From Oleiagrimonas citrea (GTDB lineage Bacteria; Pseudomonadota; Gammaproteobacteria; Xanthomonadales; Rhodanobacteraceae), in the NCBI RefSeq assembly GCF_012395255.1, contig NZ_JAAZQD010000002.1:603771-667770 (forward strand): 64,000 nt of DNA. Reading direction: 5' to 3'. Within the stretch, counting starts at the first letter, position 1. Each line of letters begins with the position of its first letter. The notes beneath the pieces are model-generated. The model saw only the letters and a program-made list of their open reading frames with translations. It was not told the DNA's origin and did not search any database. Positions 7,570-16,917 of the stretch are shown piece after piece. Both the position numbers and the translations under genes were made by a program.

Positions 7570-9199
7570 ATGTCAGTGGAAGAACCAAAGACGACACGGA
7601 CGGACGGTCCGCGGATACCGCGCCCGCCCTTGCAGCGAGCCGCATGGTTCGCGATCACCTATGTATTGCTCGCTGCGATCTGGATCGCGGGTTCCGACGC
7701 CCTGCTTCACGGATGGATCACCGACCACGCTTTGCTAGTGCAGGCGCAGACATGGAACGGCTGGATCTTCGCACTGGCCACGGGCGCCTTGCTGTTCGGC
7801 TTGCTCTATCGCCTGTTCCGCCAGGACGCGGGCCTGCTGCAGCGCTACGCGGAGCAGCGCAGCGACGTACACATGCTCAACCAGTTCCGCGAGAGCGTGA
7901 TCGACAACGCCAGCATCTGGATCAACGTGCTCGACTCCTCGGCCAAGGTGGTGCTGTGGAACAAGGCGGCCGAGCAGATCAGCGGGTACAGCCGCGACGA
8001 GGTCGTCGGCCGCAGCGACATCTGGGAGCACCTCTACCCCGACAGCGATTACCGGCAGAGCGTGGTCGCCAAAGTCAACGAGATCCTGGCCAAGGGTGTC
8101 GAGGTGGAGAACCTGGAAACCCGCATCCGCTGTCGCGACGGGCAGCAGAAGATCATCGACTGGAGTTCTCGCCGGTTCTTCGACCAGAAGAAAGAACTCG
8201 GCTCCATCGCCATCGGCCGCGACGTCACCGAGCACAAGCAGATGCAGCAGATGCTGCGCGCCCGCGACCGTCAGCTGGCGATCCTGATGGCGAACGTGCC
8301 AGGCATGGTCTACCGTCGGCGCTGCAACACCGAATGGACCCTGCGCTTCGTGTCCAGCGGCTGTCTCGGACTGACCGGCTACGCCGCCGACGATCTGGTC
8401 GAGAACCGCAGCATGTCCTACGCCTCGCTGGTGCACCCGGAGGATCGTGAACGCGTGCAGCACGAGACCCATCATGCGCTGCGCGAAAATCAGGCGTTCG
8501 CCCTCGAATACCGCATCCGGCATCGCAACGGCCAGCATCGATGGGTCTGGGAGCAGGGCCGCGCCGTGCAGGCCGAAGACGGCCCGCACCTGGAAGGCAT
8601 CATCGTCAATATCACCGACCGCAAGCGCATGGAACGGCAACTGGAACAGCTGGCGGTGCAGGACCCGTACCGGCCTGCGCAATCGCCGCGAGCTGGAAAT
8701 GGCCCTGCAGGAAGCCGTCGAACGTGCCGAGCACGAACGCAAGCCGCTTTCCCTGCTGTGGATCGACATCGACGACTTCAAGCAGATCAACGACGTGCAT
8801 GGCCATCTCGCCGGCGATGAAGTGCTGCGCCAGGTCAGCCGCATGATCCGCGACCACCTGCGCACCAACGACCTGGCCGCACGCTTCGGTGGCGACGAGA
8901 TCGTCATGGTGCTCCCGGGCATGGACGCGGTAGCGGCCACCCGCATCGCCGAGACGCTGCAGCAAGCCATGCAGTCCATGCCTCTGAAGCTGCCGAGCGG
9001 CGAAGCGGTCGGGATCACCCTGAGCATCGGCGTGGCGGCGGTGCCCGAACATGTGGCCACCGCGGAGCAACTGGCCGAAGCGGCCGACCGTGCCATGTAT
9101 CGCGCCAAGGAATGCGGCCGCAACCAGATCTGCAATGCGCTGCCATTTCCGCCACCGCCGCAGCACACCGCGCCCCACGAGACCCGGGAGCCCTCATGA
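7570..9199 (+). pseudogene. PAS-PAS-GGDEF diguanylate cyclase, frameshifted
   Basis: The N-terminal part has two membrane segments (about residues 25-43 and 62-80) and two PAS domains (about 105-215 and 230-345). The C-terminal part, in the next frame, is a GGDEF domain with LSLLWIDIDDFKQINDVHGH and active-site motif FGGDEIVMV, a GGDEI variant of GGDEF. The frames join at about 8668, where the expected codons for DPLTGLRNR read CCG-T-ACC-GGC: two bases seem lost from the Leu codon. The break sits between PAS2 and GGDEF, so the cyclase domain would not be made unless this is a sequencing error or recoding. ATG 7570 was chosen as start; upstream frame overlaps the tRNA. The stop overlaps the next start (ATGA). 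Confidence 0.8.
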
Positions 9200-10701
9200 C
9201 CCGCCACGGCATGGACGCCGCACACGCCTTCATCACCGCGCTCGACGCCGGCGTCATCGCCAGACCGGACACGCCGCGCGTCCGCTTTCCGCTTCGGCGC
9301 GGAGCCATCACGGACAACGGCGCCACGCCCTGGACCTGCACGCTCGGCCTGGGCAACCCCGCGCAGCCGCTGCGCTTCATGCTCGACACTGGCACCCTGA
9401 ACACCTGGGTGACGTCGAGCGCCTGCACCACGCATGCCTGCCGCGCACACCGCGCCTTCGACAGCGCGGCCTCAAGCACCTTTCGCGCCAGCGGCGATTC
9501 GCCCAAATCCGTCGACTTCGGCCCCTGGGGCACGATGCAGGTCGAGCTGGGCTACGACATCTGCCATCTGCAGCGCGACGTCGGCGGTCAGGTCCGCACC
9601 ACGCCGCTCGACGAGCCGATCAGCTTCTACCTGGCCACCGACTACAACGGCGTGCAGTTCGCCATGCTGGACAGCGATGGCGGCCTGGCGATCCCGGCCG
9701 TGCCCTCGGCACAGCCGAGCGCCCTGCTTGAACAGCTCACCCGCCAGGGACTCATCGACCATGCCATCGCGACGTTCGACGTCGATCCGCTGCACGGTCG
9801 CGGACAGTGCACGATGGGCGCGATCGACCTGCATCGTTTCGACCCAGGCAGCCTCAACGTTCTGCCGGTGCAGCCACTGGAAGGCGATCTCGCCTACCTG
9901 TGGAACGTGCCGATGCAGGCGCTGCGCTGCGGCAGCGGCGTGGTGGCCGAGGACAGCGCGCTGGTGCTGGACACCGGCTCGTCGCGCTTCAAGGGGGGCG
10001 CAGCCGTGATCGCGCGCTTCCAGAACGCCATCACCGACGGCGGCAAGCGCCCGCTGACGGTGCATGACGCGACCGCGCTGGCCGCCTATCCGGACATCGA
10101 GGTCGAACTCAACAGCACGGTCTACACGCTGACCCCGCCGCAATATTTCCAGCGCCTCGGCGCGCACCGCTGGGAAGCCGGCGTGCATGTGCTGGAAGGC
10201 CTGCCGGACGAAATGCTCGTGGTCGGCTCGGTGTTCCTGGACTGGGTCTACAGCATTTTCTGGTATCAGCCGTCGGATGCCGGACCGTGCATCGTGGCGC
10301 TGGCCACGCCCCGCCGGCACACGTCTTCGCGCGTCACCGGCCTGTGGAGAAACGGTTTCGGTTCGACGCTGGAGATCGGCCCACTCGACGCCGACGGCTG
10401 CTTCCGTGGCCGCTACACGTCGAGCACCGGCGCCAGCGGCGATTATCCGGTGGTTGGCGTCGCCGACCCGCATCCGGACGGCGACAGCGTGGCCATCTCG
10501 TTCGCGGTCAGCTGGCGCAGCCTGGAAGGCAAACCGGACCCGTCCTGGCACTGGGTGTCGGGCTTCACCGGGCTGCTGCAGCACAAGGACGGCCAGGACC
10601 AGATCGCCACCACCTATCTGCTGCAGCAGAATGCCGACGCGCAGACGCCGGACTGGATGGCCACCGCGATCTACCCGTCGACCTTCACGCGCATCGGCTG
10701 A
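9196..10701 (+). CDS. Pepsin-like aspartic peptidase fused to an avidin-like domain
   Basis: A 501-residue protein with two parts. Residues about 45-372 read as a full two-lobed A1 (pepsin) peptidase: first catalytic motif FMLDTGTLNTWV (D64), second LVLDTGSSRFKGG (D259), a pepsin-like CTTHACRAHRAFDSAASSTF stretch and a final VVGSVFLDWVYSIFW matching the pepsin GDVFLRxYYTVFD region. Residues about 378-501 align with streptavidin over its whole barrel: TGLWRNGFGST, GRYTSSTG, AVSW, YLL, DWMAT and STFTRI. No signal peptide is visible, so it is likely cytoplasmic, as described for some bacterial pepsin homologues. It overlaps the upstream GGDEF stop by ATGA and ends at a strong terminator. The peptidase-avidin fusion is the notable point; protease target and biotin binding are inferred. 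Confidence 0.85.
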   Translation: MTRHGMDAAHAFITALDAGVIARPDTPRVRFPLRRGAITDNGATPWTCTLGLGNPAQPLRFMLDTGTLNTWVTSSACTTHACRAHRAFDSAASSTFRASGDSPKSVDFGPWGTMQVELGYDICHLQRDVGGQVRTTPLDEPISFYLATDYNGVQFAMLDSDGGLAIPAVPSAQPSALLEQLTRQGLIDHAIATFDVDPLHGRGQCTMGAIDLHRFDPGSLNVLPVQPLEGDLAYLWNVPMQALRCGSGVVAEDSALVLDTGSSRFKGGAAVIARFQNAITDGGKRPLTVHDATALAAYPDIEVELNSTVYTLTPPQYFQRLGAHRWEAGVHVLEGLPDEMLVVGSVFLDWVYSIFWYQPSDAGPCIVALATPRRHTSSRVTGLWRNGFGSTLEIGPLDADGCFRGRYTSSTGASGDYPVVGVADPHPDGDSVAISFAVSWRSLEGKPDPSWHWVSGFTGLLQHKDGQDQIATTYLLQQNADAQTPDWMATAIYPSTFTRIG

Positions 10702-10714
10702 CCGGACGCAAAGA

Positions 10715-10744
10715 AAGACCCTCGCCGGTAACGGCGAGGGTCTT
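10715..10744. terminator. Bidirectional intrinsic terminator
   Basis: A perfect 13-bp stem (10715-10727 with 10732-10744) and a GTAA loop, with A-rich sequence on the left and TCTT on the right. It separates the convergent pepsin-avidin and M61 peptidase genes. Confidence 0.85.
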
Positions 10745-10777
10745 CGTCCATGCGCAAAGGCGTGCGACGCAATCGCT

Positions 10778-12727
10778 TTACTTGACCGCCTTCAGTGTGC
10801 GCTTGAGTGGTGTCAGCACCTGAGACAGGTAGTCCGGACGACCCTTGATGCGCTCCAGGCTCGGGTACTGCAGGCCGCCGTGATAGTTGATTTCGACGGT
10901 CTTGTACTCGTTGAAGTTCTTCACCAGGAGCTTGATCGGCGCCTTGCTGTCGACCGCCTGCTTGACGGCGTTCTTCAGTCCTTCAGTGCTGAAGTCCTTG
11001 CCGTCGACCGCGACGATGGTCATGGCCGGCGACAGGCCCGCCTTGAACGCCGGGCTGTCCCACAACACGTCGCGCATCTCGCCCTTGTTGTTGACGGCGA
11101 TGCCCAGCGAGTAGGTCAGGTCAGCCATGTGGTAATGGCTTTCCAGTGCCTTCACCGCAGCGCTTTCCTCGTGGGTGTAGACGAGCTTCCAGCCCTCGGC
11201 CTCGAAGGCCTTGGACAGGTTCACGTGACCGGTCAGACGCTTGTTGAGGAAGGACTTCCAGTCGTACGGCGCGACCTTGTTCAGCGCGCTGACGATGTCG
11301 TCGAAGGTGTAGGTATTGATGTCCCATGCACCCGGGTCGACGCCGAAGAAGTCCCGCGCGAAGTTGTTGAGGTTGCGCTTGTTGCGGGTCAGATCGCGGA
11401 TCTTCGCGTCCACCGCCATCCAGATCAGCTGACCGCCGGAGTAGTAGTCCTCGCTCATCTGGTAGCTGCGGTACGGCAGCGGCGCGCGCTGCGCGATGGT
11501 CGGATCGTTGGTGGTGTCGAGAATGTTGCGCCACTTCATGCCCGGCCGCCCGCGATCGTAACGCCCGCCGACGAAGGCCAGCATCTGCATGGCCTGCTTC
11601 TTGTCCCACAGACCCGAGCGCGCGGCCATCACGTAGCCGCTGTACTGGGTGAAGCCCTCGTAGACCCACAGACCATGATCGCGCTTGGGCACGTTGAAGT
11701 TCGGCGTCCACAGACGTGCCGGACGACGGTACTTGCCGTCCCACGAATGGTTGAACTCGTGCGCCAGCAGATCACGGCGCGCCCAGCTCTGCTTCCACTC
11801 GGTGAAATAGTTGGTCGAAGTGCCGTTCTCGCTGGAACGGTGGTGCTCCAGGCCGATACCGCTCATCTTCTTGCTCAGCGCGAGCAGGAAGTCGTAGTGG
11901 TTGAAGTGGAAGCTGCCGTACTGGCGCTTCATCTGCACCACCAGATTACGGTGCTTCTGGATGGCTTCCTTGCTCGCGTCCAGATCCTTCGGCTGGTCGG
12001 CGAACACGTTCAGGTGCACCGGCACCTTGCCGCCCGGGTTCAGATCGAAGCGCTTGTAGTACTTGCCGGCGAACATCGGCGAATCGACCAGGTTCTCGAA
12101 GTCGATCGGCTTGAACTCGATCTTGTTGCCCGACTGGCTGGCGGTTTCCAGCGCGGTGGCGAACTTGAAGCCCTCGGGCAGCGTGACGCCGGCCTGCACG
12201 GTGATGTCGCGGTTGAAGTAACCGGCCGGGTACAGCGCCACCGTGTTCCACTGCAGGTTCAGCATCTCCGGCGTCATCACCACGCGGCCCTGGCTGCGGT
12301 TCTGCGGCGACAGGTACTTGAACTGCACGTCCAGCGAGGACACGCCCTGCGGCACGTCGACGTGGAACGCGTAGACGTTGGCCGGGTCACGGGTCCACTC
12401 CAGCACCTTGCCGTTGGCCTTGATGACCAGACCGGCGAACTTGTCGATGGGGCCAGTCGGCGAGTGGTTGCCGGGAATCCAGGCCGGGTACAGCAGCGTG
12501 AACGGGCCGGAGCTGACCGGAATCGTCTCGCTGACATTGAAGATGCGGTGCGCCAGGTCGGTCGCGTCCACGTGCAGCTGGATCGTGCCCGGATAGGCGA
12601 TGTCGCGCGGTGCCGGAATGGTGAATTCGTTCGGCGTCGGCTGCGGGCCGGCGCTGGCGTGCGCGGGCAGACCGGTCAGACCGACGGTGGCCGCCAGCAC
12701 GGCGGCGGCGATGAAACGGATTTTCAC
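10778..12727 (-). CDS. M61 family peptidase (glycyl aminopeptidase-like), copy 1
   Basis: A secreted 649-residue metallopeptidase. A signal peptide (about 1-25, cleavage after AHA) is followed by the M61 N-terminal beta region, a catalytic domain with zinc motif HEFNHSW (323-329) and third-ligand glutamate E357 in WVYEGFTQY, and a C-terminal PDZ domain (about 515-600) with a GLSPAMTIVAVDGKDF carboxylate-loop region. M61 enzymes are zinc aminopeptidases with preference for small N-terminal residues. A related gene lies immediately upstream on the same strand (70 bases), so this is a tandem pair, probably one transcript ending at the 10715-10744 terminator. Confidence 0.9.
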   Translation of the reverse strand: MKIRFIAAAVLAATVGLTGLPAHASAGPQPTPNEFTIPAPRDIAYPGTIQLHVDATDLAHRIFNVSETIPVSSGPFTLLYPAWIPGNHSPTGPIDKFAGLVIKANGKVLEWTRDPANVYAFHVDVPQGVSSLDVQFKYLSPQNRSQGRVVMTPEMLNLQWNTVALYPAGYFNRDITVQAGVTLPEGFKFATALETASQSGNKIEFKPIDFENLVDSPMFAGKYYKRFDLNPGGKVPVHLNVFADQPKDLDASKEAIQKHRNLVVQMKRQYGSFHFNHYDFLLALSKKMSGIGLEHHRSSENGTSTNYFTEWKQSWARRDLLAHEFNHSWDGKYRRPARLWTPNFNVPKRDHGLWVYEGFTQYSGYVMAARSGLWDKKQAMQMLAFVGGRYDRGRPGMKWRNILDTTNDPTIAQRAPLPYRSYQMSEDYYSGGQLIWMAVDAKIRDLTRNKRNLNNFARDFFGVDPGAWDINTYTFDDIVSALNKVAPYDWKSFLNKRLTGHVNLSKAFEAEGWKLVYTHEESAAVKALESHYHMADLTYSLGIAVNNKGEMRDVLWDSPAFKAGLSPAMTIVAVDGKDFSTEGLKNAVKQAVDSKAPIKLLVKNFNEYKTVEINYHGGLQYPSLERIKGRPDYLSQVLTPLKRTLKAVK

Positions 12728-12797
12728 GAGAGAGCCTCCTGTGAATCGTCGTGGGTCGCCCGCGCCGGATGCATGGCGCGGGCGGCGGGGAAAGGGG

Positions 12798-14741
12798 TTA
12801 CTTGCGCGCCTTCAGGATCTTGTCGAGCCGATCCGGCGTGCCCTTGATGCGCTGCAGATGCGCGTAGCGCAGGCCGCCGTGGTAATCGATGGCGATCGTG
12901 CGGTACTGGTCGATGTTCTTGACCAGCAGCTTGATCGGCGCCTTGTCGGACTTGGCGGCGGTCACGGCGTGCTTGAGGGCATCGGTGTCGAAATCCTTGC
13001 CGTCGACGGCGACCACGGTCATGCCCGGCACCAGTCCTGCCTTGTAGGCCGGCCCGTTCCACTGCACATCGTAGACATGGCCGCTGCTGGAGACCGAGAA
13101 GCCGGCCGAATACGCCAGGTTCACGCCATGGCTGACCGCGGCCGTGGCCTTCTCCAGCCCCGACGGCTGGTCGGTGTAGACCAGCTTCCAGCCACCACGG
13201 GCAAGACCCGTCTCGGGCAGCTGATCGCCGGTGTAGTCCAGGCGCTTGCGCAGGAAGGTGTTCCAATCGTACGGCTGCACCTTGTTCAGCGTGTCGAGGA
13301 CATCCTGATAGGTGTAGGTGCGCGTCACGTAGCTGCCGTTGTCCATGCCGTAGAACAGATGCGCGAAGTTGTCCAGCGACTTGCGACCGTGGCTGAGCTC
13401 GCGGATCTTGGTGTCCACATCCAGCCACAGCAGCTGACCTTCCGGATAGAAGTCGGTGCGACGACGCCAGTTGCTCCAGCCGCTGGCGCCGGCGTAGGTC
13501 AGCGGCGCGGCATCGGCCGTGTCCTGCAGCGAGCGCCACGTGCGACCGGTACGGTGCGCCATCGCCGCTGCGATGCCGGCGATCGAGTCGTGGTACTGCT
13601 GCGTCGTCCACAGACCCGAACGCGTGGTCAGCACACCGGCCCAGTAGTCGGTCAGCCCCTCGTACACCCACAGCAGGTCGTCACGCTTGACCATGTTGAA
13701 GTTCGGCGTCCACAGATCGTACGGACGACGGAACTTGCCGTTCCACGAATGCACCCACTCGTGCGGCATCAGGGTCGCCACACGCAGGTACATCGCTTTG
13801 CTGGTCAGGTAGTTGCTGGGCAGCCGGTCGTCGCTGGACTGGTGATGCTCCAGCCCGAAATGATCGACATGGTCGGACAGCGTCAGCAGGAAGTTGTAGT
13901 GGTCGTAGTGATGGCTGCCGAACAACGCCAGGATCTGCGTGACCAGATTGCGGTGATCGTCGATCTGCTTCTTGCTGATCTTCACACTGTCGGCCGTGTC
14001 GCCGACGATGTTCAGGTGCACCGGCACCTTCGCGCCCGGCGCCAGGTCCACGCGGGTGAAATACTTGCCGGCGATCAGCGGCGAATCGACGAAGTTGTTG
14101 AAGCTGACCGGCTTGAACGCCACCTCGTTGCCGGACCGATGGTCCACCCGCAGCGCACTGGCGAACTTCCAGCCCGTCGGCAGCTCCACAGTGGGCTGGA
14201 TCATCACCTGCCGCGAATAGTAGCCGGCCGGGTAGAACGCCACCTGGTTGAATTCGATGTCTGCCAGCTCGTTGCTGGTCGAAGGACCCGCGCCGAACAG
14301 GCCGCCGTCGCCCGGCGACAGGAACTGGAAGCTGAGATCCAGCGCCTTCGCGCCCTCGGGCACCTTCAGATGCAGGGTGTACATGTCGGCCAGATCACGG
14401 CGCCAGTGCAGCTGCTTGCCATTGGCCTTGATGATGAGACCGGCGATGTTGTTGATCGGACCGGTGGGTGCATGCTCGCCCGGAATCCACTTCGGGTAGT
14501 ACAGGGTGAAGTCCCCGGCCTTCGCGACCGGGATCGTCTCACGCACGTCGAAGATGCGCTCCGGCGCGCGGGTCATGTCCACGTGCACGCGCAGCGTGCC
14601 GCCCGGGTAGGGATGATCGCTGGGATGCTTGTGGTGCAACGGTGCAGCAACGGGCGACTCGGCACGAAGGGCCGGCGCCGCGAGCAGCGCGGCCGAAACG
14701 GCCAGCGCGGCAAGAAGCGGACGGAACGATACGGATGACAT
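12798..14741 (-). CDS. M61 family peptidase (glycyl aminopeptidase-like), copy 2
   Basis: A 647-residue paralogue of the downstream gene with the same order: signal peptide (about 1-27), M61 N-domain, zinc motif HEWVHSW (327-333) with E361 in WVYEGLTDY, and a C-terminal PDZ domain with GLVPGMTVVAVDGKDF. Many positions differ between the copies, so the duplication is old and the substrate ranges may have diverged. Expected location is periplasmic or secreted. The catalytic residues look intact in both copies. Confidence 0.9.
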   Translation of the reverse strand: MSSVSFRPLLAALAVSAALLAAPALRAESPVAAPLHHKHPSDHPYPGGTLRVHVDMTRAPERIFDVRETIPVAKAGDFTLYYPKWIPGEHAPTGPINNIAGLIIKANGKQLHWRRDLADMYTLHLKVPEGAKALDLSFQFLSPGDGGLFGAGPSTSNELADIEFNQVAFYPAGYYSRQVMIQPTVELPTGWKFASALRVDHRSGNEVAFKPVSFNNFVDSPLIAGKYFTRVDLAPGAKVPVHLNIVGDTADSVKISKKQIDDHRNLVTQILALFGSHHYDHYNFLLTLSDHVDHFGLEHHQSSDDRLPSNYLTSKAMYLRVATLMPHEWVHSWNGKFRRPYDLWTPNFNMVKRDDLLWVYEGLTDYWAGVLTTRSGLWTTQQYHDSIAGIAAAMAHRTGRTWRSLQDTADAAPLTYAGASGWSNWRRRTDFYPEGQLLWLDVDTKIRELSHGRKSLDNFAHLFYGMDNGSYVTRTYTYQDVLDTLNKVQPYDWNTFLRKRLDYTGDQLPETGLARGGWKLVYTDQPSGLEKATAAVSHGVNLAYSAGFSVSSSGHVYDVQWNGPAYKAGLVPGMTVVAVDGKDFDTDALKHAVTAAKSDKAPIKLLVKNIDQYRTIAIDYHGGLRYAHLQRIKGTPDRLDKILKARK

Positions 14742-14932
14742 ACGGACTCCAGGAAGACAGCCATGCAGACGCGTGAACCGCGCTGCCGGACGGAAACTGC
14801 GAAACGTGCCCTCGCGCGACGTGCGCAGGCGATGGGCGATTCCACCATCCTAGATCACACACGCGGCCGGCCCCGCATGCCAAAGGTCATGCAGCCGGCG
14901 AATCCGGAGGCCCGAAAACGGCGGACCCAAAC

Positions 14933-14968
14933 GAAAACGCCCGCTGCCGCACGAAGCGACAGCGGGCG
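14933..14968 (-). terminator. Intrinsic terminator of the APC permease gene
   Basis: On the minus strand a 9-bp stem (14968-14960 with 14946-14938, CGCCCGCTG/CAGCGGGCG) is followed by a TTTTCGTTT run, just past the stop of the permease gene. Confidence 0.75.
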
Positions 14969-14991
14969 CGAAACACGCAGTTTCCCGGGAC

Positions 14992-16542
14992 TTACTTGCC
15001 CTGGTTCTGCTCTTCGACCTTGCTGTGACGCATGCCGTAGGCCAGGTAGATCACCAGGCCGATCGCCATCCAGATCACGAAACGCCAGATCGTGACGATG
15101 TCCAGACCGCCGATCGGGTGGTACTCGCCGTTTTCGAACCACGGCCAGCCGATGATCAGGAACAGCGAGAAAATGATGCCCAACGGCGCCAGCAGCCACA
15201 GTGCCGGCGTGCGGAAGCGGCGCTCCAGCTCCGGCCTGCGGATACGCAGGATCAGCACCGAGGCGCAGATCAGGATGAACGCCGACAACGTGCCGATGTT
15301 GACCAGCTCGGCCAGCTCGCGGATCGGCAGGAAGCCGGCCGCCAGCGCGGTGAAGACGCCCAGCACCATGGTCGGACGATACGGCGTGCCGTACTTCGGA
15401 TGGCTCTTGGCGAACCAGCCCGGCAGCAGACCGTCACGCGACAGCGCGAACCAGATGCGCGCTGCGCCCAGCATGAAGGCGAACACCACGCTGGCGATGC
15501 CGCAGACCGCGGCGATGTCGATGATGGCGCTGATCCAGTGCAGGTCACGCGCCGCGAACACCGCACTCACCGGCGCCTGGCTGGCCAGGATCATCTCGCT
15601 GCAGTGGCCGGCGGCTTGGCTCGGATCGACGCAGCCGTTGTACGGCACCATGCCGGTCAGCACCAGCGAGATGGCCAGATACATCAGCATCGAGATGCCC
15701 AGCGAGGCGACCACCGCCAGCGGCAGATCGCGTTGCGGATTCTTGGCTTCCTCGGCGGCCGTGGTCAGGGTGTCATAGCCGAATACCGCGAAGAACACGA
15801 TGCTGGCCGCCGCCAGCACGCCGTTCCAGCCGTAGCGGGAACCGCCGCTGGCCGCCGCGTCATGCACTTCCGGCGGAATGAACGGAGTCCAGTTCGAGGT
15901 GTGCACGTAGAAGGCGCCGGCGACGATGACGATGGCCACGCCGATCACCTTCATGGTCACCACAATGGTGTTCAGGCGCGCGCCGATCTCGGTGCGCATG
16001 ATCTGGATCCAGGCCATGCCCAGCGCCACGGCCACGGCGATGATGTTCACCACCCTGCCGCTGTCCGGATGCGCCGGATCGTAGGCACCCTGCAGCCAGA
16101 TCGGCAGATGCAGACCGGTCAGGTCGGCGATCAGTGACTGGAAGTAGTTCGACGTACCCGCCGCGACCACGCCCACGATCAGCGCGTACTCGACCAGCAG
16201 GTCCCAGCCGATGATCCAGGCGGGCAACTCGCCCAGCACGGCGTAGCCGTAGGTGTAGGCACTGCCCGTGACCGGAATCATGCCGGCGAATTCGGCGTAG
16301 GACAGCGCCGCGCAGGCGCTGCCGATGCCAGCCACCAGGAAGCTGATGACCACGGCCGGACCGGCATTGAGCGCGGCCTCGTGCGGCGCCAGCACGAACA
16401 CACCCACGCCGACGATGGCGCCGATGCCGATGGCGGTCAGCTGCCACACGCCCATGGTGCGGCGGAAATCGGTGCTGGCACCGGCGTCGGATTGCAACTG
16501 TTCGACAGATTTGCGTCGGATCAGTTTGGACCAGAATCCCAT
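14992..16542 (-). CDS. APC superfamily amino acid permease
   Basis: A 516-residue inner-membrane transporter with about 12-14 hydrophobic segments. The N-terminal IGIGAIVGVGVFVLAPHEAA and the SYAEFAGMIPVTGSAYTYGYA segment are characteristic of APC (cationic amino acid transporter/YfnA-like) permeases. It is expected to import amino acids by proton symport; specificity is not readable. The ATG at 16542 has AAGGGG as ribosome site. It is monocistronic, with its own terminator. It lies downstream of a secreted-peptidase pair's promoter region, but no co-regulation is evident. Confidence 0.88.
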   Translation of the reverse strand: MGFWSKLIRRKSVEQLQSDAGASTDFRRTMGVWQLTAIGIGAIVGVGVFVLAPHEAALNAGPAVVISFLVAGIGSACAALSYAEFAGMIPVTGSAYTYGYAVLGELPAWIIGWDLLVEYALIVGVVAAGTSNYFQSLIADLTGLHLPIWLQGAYDPAHPDSGRVVNIIAVAVALGMAWIQIMRTEIGARLNTIVVTMKVIGVAIVIVAGAFYVHTSNWTPFIPPEVHDAAASGGSRYGWNGVLAAASIVFFAVFGYDTLTTAAEEAKNPQRDLPLAVVASLGISMLMYLAISLVLTGMVPYNGCVDPSQAAGHCSEMILASQAPVSAVFAARDLHWISAIIDIAAVCGIASVVFAFMLGAARIWFALSRDGLLPGWFAKSHPKYGTPYRPTMVLGVFTALAAGFLPIRELAELVNIGTLSAFILICASVLILRIRRPELERRFRTPALWLLAPLGIIFSLFLIIGWPWFENGEYHPIGGLDIVTIWRFVIWMAIGLVIYLAYGMRHSKVEEQNQGK

Positions 16543-16917
16543 GCATTACCCCTTGGAGTGAGATGGATGTGGATACGGAATGTGATGTAGCGGGCCTTCG
16601 GCCTCACGCCACGCGGAACCACGGTGCCTTGTCGCGCCCTCGGCGCATTCCCCAGTGCGCAAATGTGCCCTCGCCGTGCCCGACACTGCGCGTCGCGGCA
16701 CCGCTACATGACTCGGACCGAGCCGGCACCGCACTCGATCCGAAGAGGGTTGCACACCCATTGTTCACGCAACGCGACCCAACATGTCTTTCAGGCCGCT
16801 TTTGTTGCACAACAGTGCACAAACATACCAGAAAGAAATTCCGCTTGCTGAGCGGAAGAACCAGAAACCAGTCGTCTAACGTCCAGAAAAACCGCCGAAA
16901 AAGCTGCGAACGGCCGT
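16543..16917. other. Intergenic region upstream of the permease
   Basis: About 375 bases without a supportable gene. It must hold the permease promoter. A short inverted repeat TGTTGCACAACA (16803-16814) overlaps a second TGCAC copy and could be a regulator site. Downstream of the hydroxylase gene the minus strand shows two TTTTT tracts near 16900-16880 that could aid termination. Confidence 0.4.

Noticed and set aside
10187..12847. An 886-codon plus-strand open frame.
   Set aside because: It runs through the pepsin-avidin 3' half, a strong terminator and then antisense to the M61 gene; the protein has no family features and the M61 frame explains the sequence.
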